Positions 9,034 to 18,456 of a DNA stretch of 64,000 nucleotides are shown one piece after another (the stretch's first letter is position 1; the number at the start of each line of letters is the position of its first letter). This stretch comes from Candidatus Aenigmatarchaeota archaeon (GTDB lineage Archaea > Aenigmatarchaeota > Aenigmatarchaeia > JACPZZ01): NCBI GenBank assembly GCA_016180965.1, contig JACPAF010000002.1, positions 208,529 to 272,528 of the forward strand, in the 5' to 3' direction. The position numbers and the translations under genes were made by a program. The notes beneath the pieces are model-generated. The model saw only the letters and a program-made list of their open reading frames with translations, made no database searches and was not told where the DNA came from.

Positions 9034-9519
9034 TTGAAAACGATTAAACAAACTGTGATTTTCAAAGCCTCTCCCCATGAAGTCTACGAAGCATTGATGG
9101 ACTCAAAAAAACATTCTTCTTTCACAGGTTCAACCGCGAAAATAAGCAGAAAGATAGGCGGTTCTTTCTCTGCTTACGACGGCGGATTGCACGACAAAAA
9201 TCTAGAATTGGTTAAAGATAAAAAAATCGTCCAAGCTTGGCGCTGCGAGATGGACAACTGGCCGGAAAAACATTATTCAAAGGCCGTTTTTTCGATGAAA
9301 AGAACAGCAAAAGGGACGAAATTGAGTTTTGTACAAACAGGCATTCCGGACGCATGCAAAGAGAGCATTGCAAAAGGCTTTGAAAAAGCTGCGCATTTTT
9401 CCAAGGAAACCGGCTTTCTTGAAGCTGTAACCGCATTTCGAGCACTTGTCCTCTTCAGGCTCGAATTTACCATCCCAGCCCGTTGTCATGATTATCTCAG
9501 TGCCGCATTTCGGGCATAA
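9034..9519 (+). CDS. SRPBCC/AHSA1-like (START-domain) protein, TTG start; C-terminal end anomalous
   Basis: MKTIKQTVIFKASPHEVYEALMDSKKHSSFTGSTAKISRKIGGSFSAYDG...; last ~35 codons overlap an antisense zinc-ribbon ORF. Confidence 0.75.
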   Translation: MKTIKQTVIFKASPHEVYEALMDSKKHSSFTGSTAKISRKIGGSFSAYDGGLHDKNLELVKDKKIVQAWRCEMDNWPEKHYSKAVFSMKRTAKGTKLSFVQTGIPDACKESIAKGFEKAAHFSKETGFLEAVTAFRALVLFRLEFTIPARCHDYLSAAFRA

Positions 9520-9558
9520 TTTATCCTTAGAAGTTTCGTCGGCCGTCAAAATCTCCAA
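9277..9558 (-). CDS. Zinc-ribbon protein, TTG start (N-terminal ~50 codons credible, remainder antisense to the AHSA1-like gene)
   Basis: KLCPKCGTEIIMTTGWDGKFEPEEDKCSKCGYSFKKAGF: paired CxxC knuckles. Confidence 0.55.
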   Translation of the reverse strand: MEILTADETSKDKLCPKCGTEIIMTTGWDGKFEPEEDKCSKCGYSFKKAGFLGKMRSFFKAFCNALFACVRNACLYKTQFRPFCCSFHRKNGL

Positions 9559-9615
9559 TTGAGTATTGGATTTGCAACGTATTAAGTTTTAATTCCTACG
9601 CTTTCAGGATTTATC

Positions 9616-10497
9616 ATGGCCAATGTAATCTACCGCTTTATGCCGGCTATCCTATTCATATTGTTGTTCTCTTCGGATGTTTCCGCAAACTCCATTGTCT
9701 CGGACTATTGCGTCAGAAACCATTGCGTGGATACTGCCGTAGATGCAATTGCATCAGTTTTCAAAGGCATGGAGATCTATGTCTCTCCTGCAGAGGTTAA
9801 CGCGTACAACTGCAAAAAATCTGATTTCTTGAATTTGACAATAATTTCGCCATTACTGTCAACGGATACAAAGATACTTGTTAACGGTGAGATTGTGTGC
9901 GAAATAAAAGGCTCAGTGCTTCCGAAAACGGAAATGTGCACGTTCTCGCTTGAGGGCGGCGACGGAGGAAGCCAGGGTTACGATAATATAATAATCAATA
10001 TTATCGCCAAGCCTGGCGCGGGCATACTTTCGGAGACGAAAGAATTGTCAAAGAATTTCGGGATAAAAATTAACCACATCACATCGGATGACGAGAAAAA
10101 TGTAATCGCGTCGATGAAATCCTCACAAATATCGCTGGCCGCAGCGTACTCGAAAATAGAAGACCTGGAAAACGCGGGCTATAACATGAGTTCCGCTAGG
10201 AAAACGCTGATTGATTCTGAAACAAGCATGGAAAACGGAAAAGAAAACCTGAGAATATGCAGGTTCAATTATGCAATATCGGATTACAAAAACGCGAAAC
10301 ACATTGCTGACGCTGCGCTGAGAGACGCTGAAAACGACAAAGATTCGCAAAATAATGAGAAATTTTCGCTGATTACGGGTAAATTTTTAACCTCTGCGAT
10401 GAATCCAATTTTCGGAATAATGCTTTTGCTGGTTATTTTTTTAGGCTACCAGTTAAACAAAGAAAAGAAAAACAAAAGCGTGAAATTGGATCTGTGA
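9616..10497 (+). CDS. Secreted/membrane-anchored protein with N-terminal signal peptide and C-terminal TM
   Basis: FMPAILFILLFSSDVSAN signal; C-terminal PIFGIMLLLVIFLGYQLNKEKKNK. Confidence 0.75.
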   Translation: MANVIYRFMPAILFILLFSSDVSANSIVSDYCVRNHCVDTAVDAIASVFKGMEIYVSPAEVNAYNCKKSDFLNLTIISPLLSTDTKILVNGEIVCEIKGSVLPKTEMCTFSLEGGDGGSQGYDNIIINIIAKPGAGILSETKELSKNFGIKINHITSDDEKNVIASMKSSQISLAAAYSKIEDLENAGYNMSSARKTLIDSETSMENGKENLRICRFNYAISDYKNAKHIADAALRDAENDKDSQNNEKFSLITGKFLTSAMNPIFGIMLLLVIFLGYQLNKEKKNKSVKLDL

Positions 10498-10530
10498 CGT
10501 GGATTTAAAGTTTAGTTTGCATGTTATTTT

Positions 10531-11607
10531 ATGGTCGGCGACAATAAGCTAACTTATGCCGATACTGGTGTTGACAGAGATTTGCGGGCCGCGTCAAAAA
10601 CTGGCTTAGCTGACTTGAAAACAACTTATAAACTTTCTTCACACGGACAACCAATAAAATTGCCTTACGGGATGATAACGCCGGTAGGGAATGGCCGGTA
10701 TAACGATACTGTCATAGAAGGGATAGGCACAAAAGTTTTAGTGGCTCAATTGGCTGGCAGATACGATACCATCGGCGTGGATGCTATCGCAATGGCTGCG
10801 AATGATGTGATACGTTCTGGGGCAAGGCCAATTGTCCTGGTTGATAACATAGACCTGCAAAAATCGGAGCCTCAATTTGTTAACGAGCTGATGAAGGGTT
10901 TAATCAAAGGTGCTGAAGAGTCCGAAGCCCCACTTGTCGGCGGTGAGGTGGCAGATGTACCGACATTAATTAAAGGTATAAGAGAAAACAGGGGATTCCA
11001 TATAGTTGTTTCTGCTGTGGGAGAAGTTTACGAAAATGGAATTATTCGGGGAGATGGCATTGTCCCCGGTGATATTATCGTGGGCCTGAAAGCGCCCAAC
11101 CAGCACAGCAATGGAGTTTCTTTGGTACGCAGGACTTTATTCAAGGAATGGGGAGGCGTTTACGAACCAACAGATGTGCCTGACGGATTATCCAGAAGTG
11201 TTGTGGATGAAGTTTTGGAGCCTACCAGGATTTATGTAAAACAAATGAGGCGCGCACTTCTAGGACACGACGTAAAAGCAGCCGTCCACGTCACAGGCGA
11301 CGCATATTTGAAATTTGATAAATTGCAGGAGGTTAATCCCGGAATAGGATTCGTATTTGATAATTTCAACCCTCCTCCGATATATGGCGTAATGCAAGAT
11401 GCCGCCAGAAAAATGGGCAAGGAAATAGACGACGAGGAAATGTTAAAAACATTCAACATGGGTTGGGGCTTTGCTTTGGTTGCGGCACCTCAAAGTGTGC
11501 ACACTTTGATAGATTCGATGGGCGAAGGCGAGCCCATAGGACGCGTAACAAATTCAGGCGATATAACAATAAAATACAAAGGAAAAACAATTGATTTGAA
11601 ACGATAA
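10531..11607 (+). CDS. purM: PurM-like protein (phosphoribosylformylglycinamidine cyclo-ligase / AIR synthase)
   Basis: LTYADTGVD, GRYDTIGVDAIAMAANDVIRSGARPIVLVDNI, GGEVADVP, APNQHSNGVSLVRR. Confidence 0.82.
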   Translation: MVGDNKLTYADTGVDRDLRAASKTGLADLKTTYKLSSHGQPIKLPYGMITPVGNGRYNDTVIEGIGTKVLVAQLAGRYDTIGVDAIAMAANDVIRSGARPIVLVDNIDLQKSEPQFVNELMKGLIKGAEESEAPLVGGEVADVPTLIKGIRENRGFHIVVSAVGEVYENGIIRGDGIVPGDIIVGLKAPNQHSNGVSLVRRTLFKEWGGVYEPTDVPDGLSRSVVDEVLEPTRIYVKQMRRALLGHDVKAAVHVTGDAYLKFDKLQEVNPGIGFVFDNFNPPPIYGVMQDAARKMGKEIDDEEMLKTFNMGWGFALVAAPQSVHTLIDSMGEGEPIGRVTNSGDITIKYKGKTIDLKR

Positions 11608-11663
11608 TATGCTTCTCCAGATTTCAAATAGCTTCTGCATCTCGGCACCCTGTTTGCATAAGG

Positions 11664-11692
11664 TTTTATATACTTGTTAAACATGTTATACA
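11664..11692 (+). promoter_or_regulatory. Core promoter and candidate autoregulatory operator of the vapBC pair
   Basis: TTTTATATA (11664-11672) ~26 nt upstream of ATG 11694; adjacent imperfect direct repeat TGTTAAACA/TGTTATACA (11675-11692). Confidence 0.5.
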
Positions 11693-11693
11693 T

Positions 11694-11957
11694 ATGACAA
11701 AAAAAATGATCGCTGTCAGGGACGTGGATGAAGAGACATTCCGCAGCTTTAGGGCAAAGGCCATAGAACATAGAATGAATTTGGGTAGTGCTGTAACCGT
11801 TGCTATGCGGCAGTGGGTAGAAATTGATACGCCAAAAAAAACCGCGCAACGCCGTGTCCGTAAAATCAAAGGCGGAGTTAAACCTTTCAATTGGGGAAAA
11901 GGCACCGAGAACACAAGTAATGAAATCGATGAAATATTGTATGGTAGCAAAAAATGA
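11694..11957 (+). CDS. VapB-like antitoxin
   Basis: Small ORF, N-terminal KKMIAVRDVDEETFRSFRAKAIEHRMNLGSAV RHH-like; overlaps the PIN gene by 4 nt. Confidence 0.75.
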   Translation: MTKKMIAVRDVDEETFRSFRAKAIEHRMNLGSAVTVAMRQWVEIDTPKKTAQRRVRKIKGGVKPFNWGKGTENTSNEIDEILYGSKK

Positions 11958-12361
11958 TAATACTGGACAGCAGCTTTATAATAGCTTATTACAACACAGC
12001 GGACAATAACCATAACAAAGCCGTTGAGATAATGAGAGACTTGAGAGCGGGTGAGTATGGAGATATTTTTATAACAGATTATCTTTTCGACGAAATCGTT
12101 ACCGTGGCTTTTGTTAGGCTGAAAAATCTTAATAAAACTGTAGAAATAGGCGAAGCCGTGAATAGTCTTGCCAAAATCGATTACATAGGAAAAGATATTT
12201 TTGAAGCTACTTGGAAATTATTCAAATATCAGACGGGTACCAAATTCAGTTTTACCGATTGCTCTACATTGTCTATGATGAAGAAAAATGGGATAAAAAA
12301 CATAGCTACTTTCGACGAAGACTTCAAAAAGGTTAAAGAAATCAGCGTCGTTTCCGGTTAA
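11954..12361 (+). CDS. PIN-domain toxin, VapC-like
   Basis: MIILDSSFIIAYYNTADNNHNKA...FTDCSTLSMMKKNGIKNIATFDEDFKK: acidic PIN residues. Confidence 0.88.
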   Translation: MIILDSSFIIAYYNTADNNHNKAVEIMRDLRAGEYGDIFITDYLFDEIVTVAFVRLKNLNKTVEIGEAVNSLAKIDYIGKDIFEATWKLFKYQTGTKFSFTDCSTLSMMKKNGIKNIATFDEDFKKVKEISVVSG

Positions 12362-12382
12362 TCTAGAACATCAGAATAAATT

Positions 12383-13840
12383 TCAATAAGAACGTCCGAC
12401 GTAAACTACGCTTTTCGCGTCTTTACCGCACACTACGCATTTATTGAACACTTTCTCAACTTTACCGAACAACGTCCCGCGTATGTCCGCCTGCGCCTTG
12501 TCCTTGATTTCGTCGGCGCATTCCTTTTTATCGCACCAATTCGCGCGGATCAAGCCGCCTTTATCATCCAGCAAAGATTTCATCTCATTGAAACGATTCG
12601 CATCGCGCATGTTTTTCTGGAAAAATTCGTCGGCTTTTTTAATTATGTTTTTCTGCATAGATTCCAGAATTTTCACTATATCATTTGATGCGCTTTTTTC
12701 GTCTATTACAGCTTTTTCTCCCGTGTCGCGCCGGACTAAAACGACTTTCTTGGCCTTCACGTCGCGCGGGCCTATTTCTATCCTTACAGGAATGCCTTTC
12801 AGCTCCCAGTAATTGTATTTCCAGCCTGGCGTGTAACTGTCTCTCAAATCAATTGTTACGCGTAAACCGTTTGATTCCAACGATTTTTTCACGGCCTCGC
12901 ATTTATCCAACACTTCTTTTTTGCCTTTATCGAATAATATTGGAACTATCACAACATCGACAGCGGAGATTTTAGGAGGTATTATCAAACCTTTGTCGTC
13001 GCCGTGCTGCGCGATAACAGCGCCGAATATTCGCCACACTGCAGGGCCGTAGCAAGTTTGCCAGGCGTAAGTTTTTTTCTCATTCTCGTCTAGGAATTTT
13101 ATGTCAAACGCCTTTGAGAAATTCTGCCCGAGCATGTGCGTCGACGGCAACTGTATAATTTTACCGTCCGGCATGATTGAGTCTGCAGCGAACGTGTTTA
13201 CGGCGCCGGCAAAAGTGTCATGTTTCGGGCGGGTTAAAAACACAAACGGCAGGCAAAACATTTTATGTATTACGTTTTCCGTGGTTTCCATGTCCTCTTT
13301 CACCTGTTCTAGCGCTTCGCGTTCGGTAGCGAAAACGTCATGCGCCTCGATCCAGAAGAACTCACGTCCGCGAATGAACGGGCGCGTCGCCTTTCCTTCG
13401 TAGCGCCAGACTTGGCAGCTCTGGTACATTTTCATGGGCAAATCCTTCCAGCCCTGTATCCACAATGAGAACATGGTGTACATTGCAGTTTCTGATGTCG
13501 GCCTTAAGGCTAAACGTTCTTCGAATTTCTTGCTGTCGCTGCCGCCTTCGGTTATCCAGAATACCTCAGCCTTAAAACCTTCCGCGTGCTTGGATTCCTT
13601 TTCAAAGAACGATTCCGGAATCACGGACGGGAACCAAACCGGTTCGTGGCCTTTCGATTCCAATTCCTTTTCGAGCAAAGAATACATGTTTTTCATTATT
13701 TTTACAGACCAAGGCCTGTGGACCAAAAAACCTTTTACGTTGTAACGGATGTCTGCCAACTCGGACTTATTTATTACCTGTGTATACCATTCCGAAAAGT
13801 TATCGGATTTCTTTACTGTCAATCCCTGCTCTTCAGACAT
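12383..13840 (-). CDS. proS: Prolyl-tRNA synthetase (archaeal/eukaryotic type)
   Basis: NFSEWYTQVINKSELADIRYNVKGFLVHRPW...ALRPTSETAMYTMFSLWIQGWKDLPMKMYQSCQVWRYE. Confidence 0.96.
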   Translation of the reverse strand: MSEEQGLTVKKSDNFSEWYTQVINKSELADIRYNVKGFLVHRPWSVKIMKNMYSLLEKELESKGHEPVWFPSVIPESFFEKESKHAEGFKAEVFWITEGGSDSKKFEERLALRPTSETAMYTMFSLWIQGWKDLPMKMYQSCQVWRYEGKATRPFIRGREFFWIEAHDVFATEREALEQVKEDMETTENVIHKMFCLPFVFLTRPKHDTFAGAVNTFAADSIMPDGKIIQLPSTHMLGQNFSKAFDIKFLDENEKKTYAWQTCYGPAVWRIFGAVIAQHGDDKGLIIPPKISAVDVVIVPILFDKGKKEVLDKCEAVKKSLESNGLRVTIDLRDSYTPGWKYNYWELKGIPVRIEIGPRDVKAKKVVLVRRDTGEKAVIDEKSASNDIVKILESMQKNIIKKADEFFQKNMRDANRFNEMKSLLDDKGGLIRANWCDKKECADEIKDKAQADIRGTLFGKVEKVFNKCVVCGKDAKSVVYVGRSY

Positions 13841-13876
13841 AAAACCATCTTAATTTCTTTACATTAAAGCTTTCTC

Positions 13877-13976
13877 AAAGGAAACATATATGTTTCCTTT
13901 GCACGGTTGCAAGTTTGCCAGAAGGCAAACTGCAGCAGTTTTGCATTGCAAAACTTGCTTGCCTTGCAAACCGTTG
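13877..13976. repeat. Palindrome-rich intergenic element (perfect 24-bp palindrome plus nested hairpins)
   Basis: AAAGGAAACATATATGTTTCCTTT (13877-13900) is its own reverse complement; GTTTGCC-AGAA-GGCAAAC (13913-13930); GTTTTGCA-T-TGCAAAAC (13938-13954); outer arms CGGTTGCAAG (13904-13913) / CTTGCAAACCG (13963-13973). Confidence 0.75.
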
Positions 13977-13996
13977 TTTGAAAGAAAAGTTTATAA

Positions 13997-14332
13997 TTAA
14001 CATATCTTTGCGCCCGGCTCTATTCCATTTTCGCTGTCTAATTTAAGTAAAACAACGTTATTGTCACTATCCAATATGCCTAAGACCAATACTTCTGAAA
14101 CGAAATTGGCTATTTGTTTGGGCGGGAAGCCTGTGACTGCAACGACCATACGCCCGATTAAATCCTCTTTATTGTACAACTTGGTTATCTGAGCTGAAGA
14201 TTTTTTTACTCCCGCATCGCCAAAGTCTATCCACAGCTTATATGCGGGCTTGTTGGCCTCGGGGAAATCTTCTACCCGTTCGATTTTGCCGGCCAGTATT
14301 CCCAATTTTTCGAAATCCCCGTAAGTAGGCAT
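13997..14332 (-). CDS. CsaA-like tRNA-binding-domain protein
   Basis: FEKLGILAGKIERVEDFPEANKPAYKLWIDFGDAGVKKSSAQITKLYNKEDLIGRMVVAVTGFPPKQIANFVSEVLVLG. Confidence 0.85.
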   Translation of the reverse strand: MPTYGDFEKLGILAGKIERVEDFPEANKPAYKLWIDFGDAGVKKSSAQITKLYNKEDLIGRMVVAVTGFPPKQIANFVSEVLVLGILDSDNNVVLLKLDSENGIEPGAKIC

Positions 14333-14517
14333 GAATTGTCACCAAAAAATCCGGACGGCTAATTGAGAAGATAAAAACTCATTCTGGAAGGTTATCCCGA
14401 GCCACTTGTCTCACATCAATAATTGGCCATGTGAAATATAAATATCCGGATATCGGAATTGCGAACTCGGATCTGTATTTAAATTCCGCCCGATATCTTG
14501 GTAATTGATGGTCCACT

Positions 14518-15594
14518 TTGCCTGATACTGCAATTCTAAAAGCTGTCGAGGAATTGGAAAGAATTTCACTCGCCGGCACAGGAAAACCGCACTTTGAGGA
14601 CAAACGTTATGTAGCCAAGGATTTTAACCCATCCAACTTAATCGGGCTTACGGGCGAAAATAAAAAAATATGTTTCGTCGATGGGGGTTCAGCAATAATA
14701 ATGGAAGCGCCAAATTTCGCGCTGGCTTCGCACCGCGTATATTATTCCAAGTATAACGGGGTTAATCGCGAACAGCCGAAACTGCCTAATATGATTGATT
14801 TCCTTTCGCTTACGGTTTCGAAACCTTTATCCGGCGGGATAAGCTATGAAACCTCGATATATTACGACGACAAAAACGCGGAATTAATCATACCTGACAA
14901 AAGCGACCTTGTCTTCGATTCATTTGATAAGACGATGACTTCGGGGCCGGTTCGCGCAGACATAAGCAATGTTGCCATGGTCGCGCGCGAATTCGCGGAA
15001 TGGAACATGATACGAGTGATAGCAGAAAACGAGGACACGGAAATCGTAGTACGCGACGGTTCGCTGCAGACCATAAAAACAAACGAATCCAAGTACGCCA
15101 ACGAGGCTGCAAGGGCGTGCGCAATAAAAAAAGTTTCGTTGTGCGGAGTCTCGAAAACTTCAACTTTGTTGACTACGACGGGCATGCCATTGCTGGCTGC
15201 AATAAAAAATATCGCGGACAAAAACGGGTTTGAAAACAAAAGCTGGTATTACAAAGACATCGTGGAAATAAACCACCCTGACCACAACGCGGTTATGTTT
15301 GTCGCCAAGTTAAACGAAGCATCTAAATACGTTTTCAGGATAGAGGTATCCAAAAATTCCGAGGCGTATTATCCGAAAATTCTCTCCGGTTTGGCTGCAA
15401 ATTCAACGGATTTCACATTCCCAGGCTATCCGTACGGGCTGATAAATTCCGACATGATGGGGCGCGTACCAAACGATGAGATGAAATATAATAGGATAAA
15501 AATGATGGCCGCGGCCTCTTCCAAGAGAATTTCAAATTCGATGGACACAAATTCGAAGGCCGTGGATGCGCATAGCGTGCTGGATTCAATGTGA
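14518..15594 (+). CDS. nurA: NurA nuclease-domain protein (TTG start)
   Basis: [53 protein letters not shown]; directly upstream of HerA. Confidence 0.85.
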   Translation: MPDTAILKAVEELERISLAGTGKPHFEDKRYVAKDFNPSNLIGLTGENKKICFVDGGSAIIMEAPNFALASHRVYYSKYNGVNREQPKLPNMIDFLSLTVSKPLSGGISYETSIYYDDKNAELIIPDKSDLVFDSFDKTMTSGPVRADISNVAMVAREFAEWNMIRVIAENEDTEIVVRDGSLQTIKTNESKYANEAARACAIKKVSLCGVSKTSTLLTTTGMPLLAAIKNIADKNGFENKSWYYKDIVEINHPDHNAVMFVAKLNEASKYVFRIEVSKNSEAYYPKILSGLAANSTDFTFPGYPYGLINSDMMGRVPNDEMKYNRIKMMAAASSKRISNSMDTNSKAVDAHSVLDSM

Positions 15595-17132
15595 TGGATG
15601 ATATTATGGAAGTTGTTAGCCAGATTATCAATGGGTCGCAGGGGGAAATAATACTGCGAGAAAAATCCACGCAACCTGTAGAGTTGGGCGAAATATTGAT
15701 AGCGGAAGACGACGAAAACAAAATACTTTTACAGGTTTATGATTTGCAATACGGCTCGCAATTGGATTCGGTGAGGATAGAGTTGGCTTCGGGATTAAAC
15801 ATAGAAGAAAACTGGAAAGGCCTTCAATTCATCGACCCGGAACTGCGCAATTATGTGCTATTAAAAGCAAAAGCGCTTGCGCAGCTGAAGAAAATTGACA
15901 ATAAAATCATAGTTCCGAAAAGGATGCCGAAACATTTTTCGATGGTCCGCCGCTTTTCCGACAAAGACGAAGAATTCATAGCGAAACACGACAACCCGCT
16001 TTTTTTGGGCAACCTGAGAAGCGGTTCAAAAGATTTAGGCATAAAAGTCAACATCAACGGGCCTGAGGCGTTGGCGCATCACATGTTGATCGCTGCAACC
16101 ACGGGTCGCGGAAAAAGCAATTTCCTGAAGGTCATGCTTTGGGATGCCATAGACAAAAATTATTGCGGGATTTTAGTGCTAGATCCGCATGACGAATATT
16201 ACAGCGTTCTCGAAAAAAATCCGGCAAGCAGGGGCAATTTGTTCTATTACACCAATAAGAAAGGCGTCGCTGGCTCATACAGCTTGCGGATTGACGTGAA
16301 AACAATAAAACCGGACGATGTCACCGGCGTTATTAATTTCACGGACGCGCAGGAACAGGCCATAATAAAATACTGGAAATCTTTCGGCGATAACTGGCTC
16401 GTTGAAATGGTCAAAGACAAACAAGGCATCTTCGAGAAAGAAGGCGTACATCCGGGTTCGCTGATGGTCGTCCAAAGAAAAATACACACTCAATTGGGCT
16501 TACAATCCAAAGAAGGCAACATCGCCTGCGACAACGATATTTTTGATGTTTCCAGCGGAGAGAAGACAATCGAAGATATATGCAGATTTTTGTCGGCAGG
16601 CAAAAAGGTTGTTATCGACACGTCCATGCTCATGGACGAAGCTGAGCTGCTGGTGGGCAGCATCATAGCAAACCGGATACTTGAAACCCACAAGTCTAAA
16701 AAAGCCGGAAATAAACTTGATGAGTCGCCGGTGATTTCTATAGCCATAGAAGAAGCTCCCCGTGTCCTGGCTGAAAATAAAATAGACAAAAGCAACAACA
16801 TATATGCCACAATAGCGCGCGAAGGCAGGAAATTCAAAGTCGGTTTGATAGCGATTACCCAATTGTCCTCTGTTATACCGAAGGAAATAATGGCCAACAT
16901 GAATACTAAGGTAATTTTCGGCAATGAGCTCGCGGCGGAACGAGAGGCGATAATATCAAGCGCGTCGCAGGACCTTTCGAAGGACGGGAAAAACATAGCA
17001 AGCCTCAACAAGGGAGAAGCAATAATAAGCTCCATATTCACCAATTTTGCTACGCCTGTGAAAGTCCCTTTGATAGAAGATATAATAAAATCCTTGCCTA
17101 AGACGCAGCCGCAGCCAAGAAAAATTATGTAA
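15591..17132 (+). CDS. herA: HerA hexameric DNA helicase/translocase
   Basis: Walker [14 protein letters not shown], Walker B-like [38 protein letters not shown]. Confidence 0.92.
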   Translation: MMDDIMEVVSQIINGSQGEIILREKSTQPVELGEILIAEDDENKILLQVYDLQYGSQLDSVRIELASGLNIEENWKGLQFIDPELRNYVLLKAKALAQLKKIDNKIIVPKRMPKHFSMVRRFSDKDEEFIAKHDNPLFLGNLRSGSKDLGIKVNINGPEALAHHMLIAATTGRGKSNFLKVMLWDAIDKNYCGILVLDPHDEYYSVLEKNPASRGNLFYYTNKKGVAGSYSLRIDVKTIKPDDVTGVINFTDAQEQAIIKYWKSFGDNWLVEMVKDKQGIFEKEGVHPGSLMVVQRKIHTQLGLQSKEGNIACDNDIFDVSSGEKTIEDICRFLSAGKKVVIDTSMLMDEAELLVGSIIANRILETHKSKKAGNKLDESPVISIAIEEAPRVLAENKIDKSNNIYATIAREGRKFKVGLIAITQLSSVIPKEIMANMNTKVIFGNELAAEREAIISSASQDLSKDGKNIASLNKGEAIISSIFTNFATPVKVPLIEDIIKSLPKTQPQPRKIM

Positions 17133-17199
17133 AACCGATTTTTTCCAGCATTAATACTTTGTGTGTTAATACAAAGTTGATAAACAGAAGTGATTTTTC

Positions 17200-18456
17200 A
17201 TGCCGCGTTTTGCCCACATATCGGATTGCCACCTAGGAGCATGGAGAGACAAGACTCTAAGACAGCTGAATTTGAACGCATTCATGAAGGCGATGGACAC
17301 CTGCGCGGAAAAAAATGTTGATTTTATCCTGATCTGCGGGGATTTGTTCGACAAAAATATTCCCGACCTGGACATAGTAGAACAGGCTGCACGCAAAATG
17401 CGCGAAATCCGGAGCAAAGGAATAGAAATATACGTAATCTACGGATCACATGACTACAGCCCGGCCGCCACTTCTATCATCGATGTCCTCCACAGCTCCG
17501 GTTTATTCACAAAAATAATGGACGCTGATTCGGATTATGCAGGCGATAAAATCAGCCTCAATTTCATCCATGACAAAAAAACCGGCGCAAAAATTGCCGG
17601 CATTTCAGGACGGCGCGCATCGCTTGAAAGGTATTATTATGAAATACTTGACCGCGAAAGGCTGGAAAAAGAACAGGGTTTCAAGATATTTGCATTCCAC
17701 ATAGGTGTGAATGAATTAATGGGCGGCTCGATGCAAACCGATGAATGCATACCCATGTCCTTTTTTCCGAGGGGTTTTAACTATTACGCGGGCGGGCACA
17801 TACACAGCAGGATAGAAAAGAATGAAAACGGCTACGGCTTATTTGTTTATCCCGGCACGACGTTCGGCTGGAATTACAACGACCTTGAGAACACAGCCAA
17901 CGGGGAACAAAGGGGCTTTTTGATAGTGGATTTCGAGGACAAGATAAAAAACATCGAATTTGTCGGGACCATGTCCAACGACGTGAAATTATTTGACATA
18001 AATGCGGACGGCAAGACTGCGGACCATGTGAAAGAGCTGCTGGAAAGCGTTGCGGATGGAAACAATTTCCAGAATTCCATTGCGCTGGTAAAATTGAAAG
18101 GCGCCATGTCCGTCGGAAAGCAGTCTGAGATAAACACGCAACCCATAAGGGAAAAGATGTATTCCAAAGGCGCTGTCAATGTTTTCATAAACCGCAATGC
18201 GCTTTCTTCGAAGGAGCTTGATGAAATAAAATTAAATGCCGACGACCGCAGCGTTGTCGAGGCGCGCGTTTTCAAGGAACAGATCGGCATGTGCGCATCA
18301 TATTCCACCAGCGCATTGAAAGGCGACGAAGGCGTGGAGACGGCGAAAGACGCATTAAACGCAATGAAAGAAGGAAAAATGGAAAATGAGACAAAAGCCG
18401 ATTACATTGACAGGATCATTTCCAAGGTCTCGGAAATACTAAAGGTGAAAATATGA
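17200..18456 (+). CDS. mre11: Mre11 DNA double-strand-break repair nuclease
   Basis: FAHISDCHLGAWRD, ICGDLFDKN, YGSHDYSP, YYAGGHIHSR. Confidence 0.93.
   Translation: MPRFAHISDCHLGAWRDKTLRQLNLNAFMKAMDTCAEKNVDFILICGDLFDKNIPDLDIVEQAARKMREIRSKGIEIYVIYGSHDYSPAATSIIDVLHSSGLFTKIMDADSDYAGDKISLNFIHDKKTGAKIAGISGRRASLERYYYEILDRERLEKEQGFKIFAFHIGVNELMGGSMQTDECIPMSFFPRGFNYYAGGHIHSRIEKNENGYGLFVYPGTTFGWNYNDLENTANGEQRGFLIVDFEDKIKNIEFVGTMSNDVKLFDINADGKTADHVKELLESVADGNNFQNSIALVKLKGAMSVGKQSEINTQPIREKMYSKGAVNVFINRNALSSKELDEIKLNADDRSVVEARVFKEQIGMCASYSTSALKGDEGVETAKDALNAMKEGKMENETKADYIDRIISKVSEILKVKI

Noticed and set aside
14443-14454. 12-bp palindrome ATATCCGGATAT upstream of nurA
   Set aside because: Short, single occurrence noticed, within expectation for AT-rich intergenic DNA; recorded but not promoted.
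16490-17044. 184-aa minus-strand ORF within herA
   Set aside because: Shadow ORF of a conserved helicase; composition is antisense-like.
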